From contig DAHUYK010000056.1 in the NCBI GenBank assembly GCA_027315245.1, positions 1 to 54,455 of the forward strand: 54,455 nt of DNA, in the 5' to 3' direction. A program made the translations under genes and the position numbers. This document shows positions 39,756 to 48,202 of the stretch, in pieces. Below the pieces are notes generated by a model. The model worked only from the letters and a program-made list of their open reading frames with translations. It had not been told where the DNA came from and did not search any database. How positions within the stretch are numbered: position 1 is the first letter of the stretch; each line of letters opens with the position of its first letter. The stretch is from Vulcanimicrobiota bacterium (GTDB lineage Bacteria; Vulcanimicrobiota; Vulcanimicrobiia; Vulcanimicrobiales; Vulcanimicrobiaceae).

Positions 39756-41393
39756 TCAGATGTCGACGTTCATGAAGTCGTCGAACGGCGTGACCTGGTT
39801 CGGGTGAAAGTTCTTCAGGTCGCTGTTGTAGATGTAGACGTCTTGGCGCAATGACGTGACGATGGTCGGCGTATCCTTTGCAAGCTGCGCGAAGACGACC
39901 GCGTCGTCGGCGTTACGCTGCGCCTGGTCGTAGTGACCGTAGAGAGCGTGCATCGCGGCGTTCGCGGTGCGGTTGCACCAATGGAGATCGTTCTGGCCGT
40001 ACGGGGGGATCTCGTCGCACGCGTATTGGAACGAAAAGTCGCCGATCGGATCGTCGCTCCACGAGAAGAACGAGAGGTCCCACTTTCCACCGTAGACGAT
40101 GCCGCCGTCCTGGTACGGCCCGAAGAGCTGGGCTGCGGGGTATCGGCGAATGTTCATCGTGACGCCGATCTGCTTCCACCACTGCTGGATCATCGCGAGC
40201 ATGTTGTCGGTGTCCGGCGTTCCAGCCGCCGTGACGACCTGCAGGGCGAGCTTTACGCCGTTCTTCTGCCGGACGCCGCCGGGCCCGCGCGTCCATCCGT
40301 CGGCGTCGAGCATCCGGTTCGCCTTCGCAAGGTCGAACGGCACGAGCCTGATGGCGGGATCGTAGTACGGCGCGGCTTTTGGCGCGGGCTCCTCTTCGAG
40401 CACGCCGACGCCATGCCCGATCTTCTGCAGAATCGTGGCGCGATCGGTCGCCATCTCGAGCGCTTTGCGTACGACGGGATCGCTCACCGCCGGCCGCGTG
40501 ACGTTGAAGTCGATGTGGTTGTAGAGATACGCGGGCTGGCGCACGTACGCAAACCCGGCTCCGAGCTGGTTGAAGCGCGAGAAGTACGTGCCGGGAACGG
40601 GATACCAGAGATCGATGTCGTGCGCCTGGAGCTGCGTCATGACCGTGTTCCGGTCGGGAATGATCTCGAAGATGACTTCCTTGAGCTTGGGCTGGCCGCG
40701 CCAGTAGTATGGATTGCGAACCATGATGACGTTTTCGTTGCGGTTCCAGGCCTTGTACATGAACGGCCCTGCTCCGACCGGCAGCGAGTTGAACGCGACG
40801 TTGTTGATGTTCGGGTACCGTGCGAGCAGATGCTTGGGCAAAATGCACGGATTTGCGCCGGCACTCGAAAAGAAGACCACGACAAACGGCGAGTACGGCT
40901 TCGACAAGTGAAGGACGACAGTGTACTTGTTCGGCTCGCCGATGCTCTTGATGAGGTCCCATCCGGTCCGGCTCACGACGTTGTTCGCCGGGTTCATGAT
41001 GGCGTGGATCGTCCACACGACGTCGTCGGCGTTGAGCGGCGCGCCGTCGGACCAGCGCACGCCTTTGCGGATGTGATACGTGATCGTCAAACCGTCGGGG
41101 CTCACGCCGCCGTTCGCCTTCGTCGGCACCTCGGTCGCGATCTCGGGAACGGGGAGGTTGTGCGCGTTCCACTTGATGAGCCATGCCGCCGTCAGCGACG
41201 ACATGAGCCCCAAGGTCAACTGCTGGCTCAGCACCGGGTTGAGCGAGCTGATGTCCTCGGCGGTAGCGTACCGCAGCACGTGCGGAATCGTCCATGGGTT
41301 GCCACGGCCGCCGGTCGCGGTCGTGGCGCTTTCGCGCGTGCAGCCTGCGAAGGCAACGGTGAGGACGAGCGCGCCGAGAACAAGTCGCTTCAT
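39756..41393 (-). CDS. Peptide-type (SBP_bac_5) ABC substrate-binding lipoprotein
   Basis: Lipobox LVLTVAFAGC, GVSPDGLTITYHIRKGVRWSDGAPLNADDVVWT. Confidence 0.92.
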   Translation of the reverse strand: MKRLVLGALVLTVAFAGCTRESATTATGGRGNPWTIPHVLRYATAEDISSLNPVLSQQLTLGLMSSLTAAWLIKWNAHNLPVPEIATEVPTKANGGVSPDGLTITYHIRKGVRWSDGAPLNADDVVWTIHAIMNPANNVVSRTGWDLIKSIGEPNKYTVVLHLSKPYSPFVVVFFSSAGANPCILPKHLLARYPNINNVAFNSLPVGAGPFMYKAWNRNENVIMVRNPYYWRGQPKLKEVIFEIIPDRNTVMTQLQAHDIDLWYPVPGTYFSRFNQLGAGFAYVRQPAYLYNHIDFNVTRPAVSDPVVRKALEMATDRATILQKIGHGVGVLEEEPAPKAAPYYDPAIRLVPFDLAKANRMLDADGWTRGPGGVRQKNGVKLALQVVTAAGTPDTDNMLAMIQQWWKQIGVTMNIRRYPAAQLFGPYQDGGIVYGGKWDLSFFSWSDDPIGDFSFQYACDEIPPYGQNDLHWCNRTANAAMHALYGHYDQAQRNADDAVVFAQLAKDTPTIVTSLRQDVYIYNSDLKNFHPNQVTPFDDFMNVDI

Positions 41394-41422
41394 TCGCGGC
41401 GACTTCGACGCCTGCAGCCTGC

Positions 41423-42550
41423 CTACTCCCGCATCGTCTCCGGATCGATGCCGTTGGCGCGGCAGAAGGCGACGTAGGCCTCCGGCGCGATCTCCGACGG
41501 CTTGATCTCGCTGCGCCCGCCCCAAAAGACGTTCGTGTACCAGAACGCGATGCCGGCCTCTCGCAGGTGCGCGTCGATCGCGGCCTTGTGCGCGAGCACC
41601 ACTGCCTTCTCCGTTCCGTGTGCGACCGCCATGACGTTGACGCCGTGGAACTCGGGGCCCCCTTCGCGCCAGTACGCATGCGTGATGACGTGATGTCGTC
41701 CGACCTCGCGACCTGCATCGATCTCGCGGCCGGCAGGCACCGCCCAGTGGAAGAGCGCGTTGTAGCGCGTGACTCGCTCGCCTCCGGCGGTAACCTTCAC
41801 GTGCTCGAGAAATGTGGAGAAGCGCCCGATGACCTTCTTTGCGTTCAGCGCGCGGGCGACGTGACAGAATGTCTGGAGATCGACGCCTGCTTCGGCCGCG
41901 CGGCCACGCCAAAGATCGCGCACGATCTCCTCGGGTGCAAACTCGCGTTTCAGTGCGGTGAGCACTCGCCATTCCTCGTCTGAGAGCTGCACGACGGCGG
42001 TATCGAGCGGATCTGCCAAAACCTCCGAGCGCGATCCGGGCTCCAATCCGCGGCGGCGCACGTGACCGACGCCGAGCGTGAAGAGCATACGCGCCGGCAT
42101 CGCCCGAAAGCGTACGGCGCCGACCTTGGCGCGCAAAAACTCCGCGTGCTTGAGCAGCGAGAATCCTTGCGGCACCTTCAACGTCGTCCAGAGCCGATAC
42201 GAGCTTCCCACGGAGTTAGAGTCCGTCGTACGGATCACGACGTGGCCGGAGAACGGATCCTCACGCACCATGTACTCGAATGCGGCGTCGAGGCTGCCGG
42301 AGGGAAGTTCCCACGCACAGAGCGCTCCTCGCGCGAGGTTCGTGGCCATGAGCGTCTGGCGCACGCGGCGGATCGTTCCTGCGCGCAGCATGCCGGCGAT
42401 CCGCTCGAGGACCGTCTCCAGAGCCACGCCGCTGCGCGCGGCGATCTCACCGAACGGGTCCTCCTGAAAACCGGTGAGACGGTCTTCGGAGACGGCGAGG
42501 ATCGCCGCGTTGACGGGATCGGAGACGTTCGCCGGAACCGTATCGTTCAG
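41423..42550 (-). CDS. Lrp/AsnC-like two-domain protein resembling fused siroheme decarboxylase AhbA-AhbB
   Basis: HTH-like ...FGEIAARSGVALETVLERIAGMLRAGTIRRVRQ; SSYRLWTTLKVP and a second half with ITHAYWREGGPEFHGVNVMAVAHG. No ATG/GTG/TTG before the HTH; CTG at 42550 overlaps the tolC-like stop. Confidence 0.65.
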   Translation of the reverse strand: MNDTVPANVSDPVNAAILAVSEDRLTGFQEDPFGEIAARSGVALETVLERIAGMLRAGTIRRVRQTLMATNLARGALCAWELPSGSLDAAFEYMVREDPFSGHVVIRTTDSNSVGSSYRLWTTLKVPQGFSLLKHAEFLRAKVGAVRFRAMPARMLFTLGVGHVRRRGLEPGSRSEVLADPLDTAVVQLSDEEWRVLTALKREFAPEEIVRDLWRGRAAEAGVDLQTFCHVARALNAKKVIGRFSTFLEHVKVTAGGERVTRYNALFHWAVPAGREIDAGREVGRHHVITHAYWREGGPEFHGVNVMAVAHGTEKAVVLAHKAAIDAHLREAGIAFWYTNVFWGGRSEIKPSEIAPEAYVAFCRANGIDPETMRE

Positions 42551-44004
42551 AGCCGTAGGTCGCTCAGCCCCGTGGCGTAGAGATAGTTCTGCTCGGCGAC
42601 GCGCACGCCGTAGAGTGCGGCGATGTAGTCGCTCTGCGCCGTGGCAAGGTTCGCCTCGGCGGTGACGAGGTCGAGAATCGTTTGGACTCCGACCCGGTAA
42701 CTGGCCTGAGCGGCCTGCATGCTCACCTGAGCGCTCGAGATTTCCAACTGCGCTTGCGTGAAGTTGGCGCGTGCCGAGAAGAGTTGCGCGAGTGCCGAAC
42801 GTACGTCGGATTCGACCGTGAGCTTCGTCTGCGCTGCCGTTGCCTTCGCCTCGTCGAGGACGTACTTCGCCGACTCGATATTGTACCAGGTCAACCCTTG
42901 GTCGTAGATCGGAATCGAAATGCTCGCACTGAGCGACCGTGCCGGCGCCCATTTACCGTTCGTGCCGTATGGCGGCGGCAGCGCTGGAAACTGCCGCGCC
43001 GTCGAATCGTTGAAGCTTCCCGTGATCGTCGGCATGCGCGCCAGCTCTGCGTAGCGCAGGTTCTCCTGATCGGCTGAAATCGTGTACTGCGCCGACTGGT
43101 AATCGGGGCGCATGAGCAGCGCCTGTGCGAGCGACTTTGCGTACGTGGGCGTCGTGGTATAGGTATCGGGCCCGAGCGACTGCGGCACGATCTCGGTGTT
43201 GGCGTCGAGTCCCAGGAGCGTTGCGAACTGCGATTGCGCGGTGATCGCCGCGCCTTGCGCCTGCACGAGCGATCCTCGCGCCTTTGCCGCCTGGTACTCC
43301 GCCTGCGCGAGCGAGGAGAGCGCGGCGACGCCGTTGCGGATCTGAGCCCGAACCGCGTTCTCTGACGTTTGGAACTCACGCACCAGCTGCCGGTCGGCAG
43401 TAACCGATGCCTGATCTTCGAGCACCGTGTAGTACGACTGCGCGACGTCGTATGCCAGCGTGTCGAGCTCACGCAACAACGTTCCACGCCCGGCAAGCTC
43501 GGATTGTCTCGCCGACTTGATCGCCGCGATGACGCGGCCGCCGTCGAAGATGAGCTGCGAAATCGTGTACCCGGCGCTCTCGATCGTCGTGATTTGCGCA
43601 CCCGTCGTGCACGTGAACGGAACTACTCGGAGGCACGACGTTGCGTTCGAATAGCTCTTCTGCCACAAGCCGTTGGCGCTGATCGCTGGAAAGAGCGCCT
43701 GCTCTTCAGCAGAGTACCGCGCGCGCAGCGCGCTGTAGACGGCGCGCTGCCCAACGAACGTCGGGGAAACCGCGACCGCGATGTCGATCGCGTGCTCAAG
43801 CGACACGTGCGTCGGTACGCCGGGATGCGGCACGAGGAGTTGCACGTCGGGCGCGGGCGTTCCGTAGGCGGGGTAGGGGAGCGGAGACGACGAGATGCTC
43901 GGGGTGGGAGCCGGAGTCGGCACCGGGATGGGATGGAGCTGGGCGCGCGCGACAATCGGGAAGCCGGCGACGACGAAGGCCGCCAGTAACGCGATCCGCT
44001 TCAC
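42547..44004 (-). CDS. TolC family outer-membrane protein
   Basis: Signal peptide, long helical repeats (ARANFTQAQLEISSAQVSMQAAQASYRVGVQTILDLVTAEANLATAQSDYIAALYG). Confidence 0.9.
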   Translation of the reverse strand: MKRIALLAAFVVAGFPIVARAQLHPIPVPTPAPTPSISSSPLPYPAYGTPAPDVQLLVPHPGVPTHVSLEHAIDIAVAVSPTFVGQRAVYSALRARYSAEEQALFPAISANGLWQKSYSNATSCLRVVPFTCTTGAQITTIESAGYTISQLIFDGGRVIAAIKSARQSELAGRGTLLRELDTLAYDVAQSYYTVLEDQASVTADRQLVREFQTSENAVRAQIRNGVAALSSLAQAEYQAAKARGSLVQAQGAAITAQSQFATLLGLDANTEIVPQSLGPDTYTTTPTYAKSLAQALLMRPDYQSAQYTISADQENLRYAELARMPTITGSFNDSTARQFPALPPPYGTNGKWAPARSLSASISIPIYDQGLTWYNIESAKYVLDEAKATAAQTKLTVESDVRSALAQLFSARANFTQAQLEISSAQVSMQAAQASYRVGVQTILDLVTAEANLATAQSDYIAALYGVRVAEQNYLYATGLSDLRL

Positions 44005-45224
44005 TGCGCCGTTCCCGAGACGGCGACGCGGCTGCCGTTGTGCAGCGCGTCAGGTACCGTCGTGATCACGACCGTACCGGGTACGACACGCGGGCTGCTG
44101 ACTTCGGAGAGCGTGCCCGTCTGAAGTCCCAACCGGATCGGTACTTGCGAAGCGACCCCTCCACGCACGACGTACACAAAGGTACCACTATCAGTCTGGG
44201 CGACGGCTGAGCGCGGCACGACGACGGCGTCGCGGTGCGTGGCGCTGGTGATGAGGACGTTCACGAGCATTCCTCCGCGGAGAATATGCGCGGGATTCGG
44301 TAAGTCGAGCCGGGCGAGGTACGAGAGCGTGCCGGCGGTGGGCACGGCATTCACCGTGTCGACCCGCCCGCGAAAGGTGCGTCCGGGCAGCGACTCGCTT
44401 TGGAACGTCAGGATTTTCCCCGGCGTCACATACGTCAGATCTTGGTCGGGGACGTTCACATTCACCCACACGCTGTTGACCCGCGAGATCGCAAGGACCG
44501 GCGTGGAGGGGCCCGCCTGAGAACCAGGATCCAACAAGCGTTCGGTGATCACGCCGTTGTAGGGCGCATAGAGATACGTCTGCGATAGCTCGGTTTCGAG
44601 CAGATGCATCTGAGCGAGCGCGCTCTGCGCGTTTGCAAGCGACGCCTTGACGGTTTCGCCCGCGACGAGGTTGTTGCGAATGCCGATGTTCGCCGTTTGG
44701 TAGGCGCTCTGCGCCTGCACGTACGCAGAACGCGCCGCTTCGAGCGCCTGCTGCGAAACGTAGCCTTGATGAAAGAGCGTACTATCCTGCTGGTAGACGA
44801 GCCGAGCATTCTCGTATGCGGCGCGCGCGGTCGACAGCGCCGCCGTGTTCTGCGTCTGCGCCACGGGAAGTCCGACGACCGCACCGTGGGCCGTCGCCGC
44901 AGCCTGCTGATACGAGGCTTGCGACTGCGCCAGCTGCGCACGCAAAAGCGAATCGTCGATACGCGCGAGCAGTTCGCCTCGCCGGACGGGGTCGCCGACG
45001 TTCGCGTAGATCGCCGTAATCGCGCCGCTCTGCTGGAAGGCCAGCGACGACTGCTCGAGCGGTGCAATCTCACCGTCGAGCGAGAGATACGTCGCGATCG
45101 TCTGCCGCTTCGCAACGGCGACGTCGACGTTGAGCGGCGCGGCTGCCTGCCGCTGCTGGCCGCGGCCGCACGCCGCCAAGGCGAACGCCGTTAGCGCCGC
45201 CGCGACCAAACGGTGATGGTACAT
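44001..45224 (-). CDS. HlyD/RND-type periplasmic adaptor (membrane fusion lipoprotein)
   Basis: Lipobox ALAAC, GEIAPLEQSSLAFQQSGAITAIYANVGDPVRRGELLARID, LYAPYNGVITERLLDPGSQ. Confidence 0.92.
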   Translation of the reverse strand: MYHHRLVAAALTAFALAACGRGQQRQAAAPLNVDVAVAKRQTIATYLSLDGEIAPLEQSSLAFQQSGAITAIYANVGDPVRRGELLARIDDSLLRAQLAQSQASYQQAAATAHGAVVGLPVAQTQNTAALSTARAAYENARLVYQQDSTLFHQGYVSQQALEAARSAYVQAQSAYQTANIGIRNNLVAGETVKASLANAQSALAQMHLLETELSQTYLYAPYNGVITERLLDPGSQAGPSTPVLAISRVNSVWVNVNVPDQDLTYVTPGKILTFQSESLPGRTFRGRVDTVNAVPTAGTLSYLARLDLPNPAHILRGGMLVNVLITSATHRDAVVVPRSAVAQTDSGTFVYVVRGGVASQVPIRLGLQTGTLSEVSSPRVVPGTVVITTVPDALHNGSRVAVSGTAQ

Positions 45225-45258
45225 CTCTCCTAAATTCCTGTTCCTAGTTCCAAGAGCG

Positions 45259-45295
45259 GGCGCCCATCCGGGCGCCGGAAGCGCAAGGGCGCTTC
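45259..45295. other. Two adjacent short hairpins in the divergent spacer
   Basis: GGCGCCC-ATCC-GGGCGCC (45259-45276) and GAAGCGC-AAGG-GCGCTTC (45278-45295). Confidence 0.6.
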
Positions 45296-45408
45296 GGCTG
45301 TAACTACCTCGGGAGGGCCTTGCATGATTCAACCCATCCGGTAAAAACCCGCCGTCTGTTCTGGTCTCCTAGGAGCCCCATCCGGCCGCGACGTATGGCT
45401 TCCTTCGC

Positions 45409-45804
45409 ATGAGCACCAAGCTCGACATTGGCCTTTCGCATAGTCTGCAGAGCCGCGTCGAGGAGTGGATGACGGCGCAGCACGCCGGCAACAAGGGCGT
45501 CGACGTTCTCTCGACGTCGGTCCTCGTTCAACTCATCGAGCAGGCGGCTGCCGATTGCATAGCACCCCACTTAGAAGAAGGCCGCGTCAGCCTGGGCACG
45601 CACATCGAGCTCGAACACCGCGAGCCGGTCCCCGTCGGGTTCATCGTGCGGGTCGAGGTCGAGATCGTCAGCACCGACGGGCCCCGCGTGACCTTCGCCG
45701 TCAGGGTATTTGACGAGCAGGAAGCCGTGGCGGAGGGGAGCCACGAGCGCTACCTCATCGAGCGCTCTAAGTTCGTGGCCAAAATACAAGAGAAGCTCTC
45801 CTAA
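45409..45804 (+). CDS. Thioesterase family protein (FlK-like hotdog)
   Basis: VDVLSTSVLVQLIEQAAADCIAPHLEEGRVSLGTHIELEHREPVPVGFIVRVEVEI. Confidence 0.85.
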   Translation: MSTKLDIGLSHSLQSRVEEWMTAQHAGNKGVDVLSTSVLVQLIEQAAADCIAPHLEEGRVSLGTHIELEHREPVPVGFIVRVEVEIVSTDGPRVTFAVRVFDEQEAVAEGSHERYLIERSKFVAKIQEKLS

Positions 45805-45883
45805 AGGCCCAACCTCTTCTGAAGCTCCCCCAGCAGGGGGGCTAATCAGCCTCCCGAAGTCATGCCGCAAGGATTGCCCGCGG

Positions 45884-45995
45884 GGAGACTTTAGTGGCCG
45901 GCGCAGCCGAGGACCGGCGCGGCGGCGTGAGTCTCCACTTCACATTGAAGAACCGGGGCAAGCCGAGGTCCTCATCTTCTACCTAGGAGGAAGCT
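45884..45995 (+). ncRNA. Candidate structured 5' leader / cis-regulatory RNA
   Basis: Outer stem GGAGACT (45884-45890)/AGTCTCC (45930-45936), inner stem GCCGG (45897-45901)/CCGGC (45914-45918) with loop GAGGA (45909-45913); TCCTC (45969-45973) complementary both to that loop and to the SD GAGGA (45987-45991). Confidence 0.4.
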
Positions 45996-47282
45996 TTGAA
46001 GCGACTGAGCATCGGGGTCCTGACCGCTCTGCTAGCAGCAGGTTTTGGACTCAACGCGGTCGCCGCTCCGGCCTCTGCAACGCATGGAAACATTGGAACC
46101 AATGCGCTCGCGCAGGCATCGGACCAGGCACCGCCGCCCGACTTCGGCTCTCCGCCGTCGGGGCAAATACCGATCCTCTATAACGATCATCACGTCTACG
46201 CGAAGCCCGACGTTCTGAAGCAGGATCGGGTGCTCGCGGCGCTCGTGCGCCACGGGACGATTCTGATTCCACTGCGTTCGATGTTCGAGCAGATGGGCGC
46301 AACCGTCAGCTACGATCCGGCCACGAGAACGGTCGACGTAAGCAAGGCGGGAGCCGACGTCAAAGTAACCGTCGGAAAGCCCGAAGTGGTGATCAACGGC
46401 GAGACTCGTCCACTGGACGTTCCGCCCATCCTCTATCACGGGATCGTTCTCGTTCCCGTGCGCGTCATCTCCGAGGGCATGGGAGCCTACGTCCTGTGGG
46501 TTCCGGATCGCCACATCGTGGTCGTCCGGTACATTCCGCCGACACCGCCCCCGCCGCCCCCGCCGCCGGCAACGGTACAACCGTCAGCACCGCCGCCGCC
46601 CCCCCCGCCACCCCCGGCGCCATACCACGACGTGTACGTGGCTGGTGACTACATCATCTCACCGAAGGTGTACAACCAGTTCAGCCCCGGGAACACGGCA
46701 AACGACAACAATGGCGGATTCTCGTATCGCCTTCACGGCGCAGCCGAGTTCGATCTTTTGGGCATCCCGTGGATGCTCCAGGGTGACTACCGGCAGATCA
46801 ACTACCCGCACAACTGCGCGGGCATCGCCGATCCCGGATGCTACGTGACGAACATCGGTAGCACCGGCTCGTCGTTCGTTCCGGCGTTCACCGTGCGTGA
46901 CTACGATTTCGATGCGCGGCTCGGCATTCGCGTGCTGACCCCTCGCATCTACATCGGCGTCGGGTACATGTGGCGCTCGAACAACTACGGCTACCCGCGG
47001 GTGAACAACTGGGGCTTCGGCCTATCGAAGCTGCCGGATCTCGATCATCCGTGGAGCTGGTACGGCAGCGCGTGGTACTACCCGAATGTCAAGGGCACGA
47101 CCGGCGCGTACACCCTTGCGTACAACATCCTGAAGTACGACCTCGGTGTATCCTACTCGATTGTCAACACCCCGATCATGATCGAGGCTGGATGGCAAGG
47201 CGAGAGAGGCTATCAGCTCGATGACGCACCCATCGGCACGGTCCAGAACGGTCCGTACTTCGGTGTCGGCATCAAGTTCTAA
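45996..47282 (+). CDS. Copper-amine-oxidase-N1-like domain, poly-Pro linker, C-terminal outer-membrane-type beta-barrel
   Basis: Signal peptide; ALVRHGTILIPLRSMFEQMGATVSYDPATRTVDVSKAG; two Pro tracts; C-terminus ...NGPYFGVGIKF. TTG start with AGGAGGA SD. Confidence 0.8.
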   Translation: MKRLSIGVLTALLAAGFGLNAVAAPASATHGNIGTNALAQASDQAPPPDFGSPPSGQIPILYNDHHVYAKPDVLKQDRVLAALVRHGTILIPLRSMFEQMGATVSYDPATRTVDVSKAGADVKVTVGKPEVVINGETRPLDVPPILYHGIVLVPVRVISEGMGAYVLWVPDRHIVVVRYIPPTPPPPPPPPATVQPSAPPPPPPPPPAPYHDVYVAGDYIISPKVYNQFSPGNTANDNNGGFSYRLHGAAEFDLLGIPWMLQGDYRQINYPHNCAGIADPGCYVTNIGSTGSSFVPAFTVRDYDFDARLGIRVLTPRIYIGVGYMWRSNNYGYPRVNNWGFGLSKLPDLDHPWSWYGSAWYYPNVKGTTGAYTLAYNILKYDLGVSYSIVNTPIMIEAGWQGERGYQLDDAPIGTVQNGPYFGVGIKF

Positions 47283-47310
47283 GAACGCGTAAGCGAGTCA
47301 AAGAACGAGC

Positions 47311-47336
47311 GAGCCCCCGGAGTGATCCGGGGGCTC
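47311..47336. terminator. Bidirectional terminator-like hairpin
   Basis: GAGCCCCCGG-AGTGAT-CCGGGGGCTC, perfect 10-bp stem between convergent genes; weak T tract. Confidence 0.6.
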
Positions 47337-47342
47337 GTCGAT

Positions 47343-48137
47343 TTACGTGGGCGTCGGTTCCGGCAACGGCGATTCGCTCGGCAACGGCGATTCGCTCGGC
47401 AGCGGCGATTCGCTCGGCAACGGCGTCGCGGTCGGCTGAGGCTGGACGCATGCCGGGGTCATGACGTCGACCTTCGGCTGGCCGGGCGGGGTGGGCGTAG
47501 GCGTCTGAACCGGCGTCGGCAGCGGCGTCGGTGACGGCGCCGGCGTCGGGGTTGGACGGGCCTGATTCGGATTTTGCGTCGGTAACGGCGTCGGGCAGAA
47601 CAGTGGATTCGCAAACCAATGCTCGGTGAAGCCGCGAGCAACGTCGGCACGCAGCACCTTCGCGAAGTACGAGGACGGATAACCGTGAATGACGCGCTGC
47701 ATGTACGCCCATGCAAGCTGCTGGTCTTGCCGCGTGTAGACCTTACGCAGCGCCCGGATCATGAGAAAGTAGCTGCGCGCAAGCTGCGGATCGCCGGGAT
47801 AGCGCTGCTGCCACTGCTGCAGCGCCTCGGCGGCAAACTGCAGGCGGGTCACGAAACCGGCGCTCGTCGTGTACGCGCCCGCTTCGATCGCAATGTCGTG
47901 CGCGGTATTATCGATGCCGAGGTAGCTCAGCTTCATGCGCCCAAAATACTCGTCACCGGGAGCGGAGTGATGGTATTCGTCGCATTGCCCGCGCTGCCAC
48001 TTGCTCGGCAGGGCCGCGCACGGATCTCGTGGTGCGGTGTGCGGCCGGGGAGGGTGTGCCGGTCGGCTCGGTGCGGCGGCAAGCATGCCGGCACAGAAAA
48101 CGGCGAGCGCGCCGACGCTGAAAATCGTGCGATGCAT
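47343..48137 (-). CDS. Secreted protein with helical domain and low-complexity Pro/Thr/Ser C-terminus
   Basis: Signal peptide MHRTIFSVGALAVFCAGMLAAAPS; C-terminus (LPSESP)3 and PTPTP repeats. Confidence 0.7.
   Translation of the reverse strand: MHRTIFSVGALAVFCAGMLAAAPSRPAHPPRPHTAPRDPCAALPSKWQRGQCDEYHHSAPGDEYFGRMKLSYLGIDNTAHDIAIEAGAYTTSAGFVTRLQFAAEALQQWQQRYPGDPQLARSYFLMIRALRKVYTRQDQQLAWAYMQRVIHGYPSSYFAKVLRADVARGFTEHWFANPLFCPTPLPTQNPNQARPTPTPAPSPTPLPTPVQTPTPTPPGQPKVDVMTPACVQPQPTATPLPSESPLPSESPLPSESPLPEPTPT
47361..47414. repeat. 18-bp tandem repeat, three units plus partial
   Basis: CGGCAACGGCGATTCGCT x2, CGGCAGCGGCGATTCGCT, then partial CGGCAACGGCG; encodes the SESPLP repeats. Confidence 0.9.
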
Positions 48138-48202
48138 GGCCGCCCCTTCTTCGCGCTCGTCGGCGGGGACCTGCGCGCAGCCGAGCCGAAGTCGCAGCAT
48201 CG

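Noticed and set aside
39913-41718. 601-aa and 514-aa (39933-41477, +) ORFs over the SBP gene
   Set aside because: Alternate-frame/antisense shadows of the ABC binding-protein gene; composition Arg/His/Asp-rich with no domain.
45805-45883. Hairpin AGC(T)CCCCC-AGCA-GGGGGGCT (45822-45843) as part of the leader RNA or a terminator
   Set aside because: Stable stem but no T tract follows; could end the thioesterase transcript, but evidence is insufficient to call it.
45884-45995. Assignment of the leader to a known riboswitch class (c-di-AMP, c-di-GMP, cobalamin, Mn)
   Set aside because: Characteristic conserved blocks as remembered are not present; needs cmscan.
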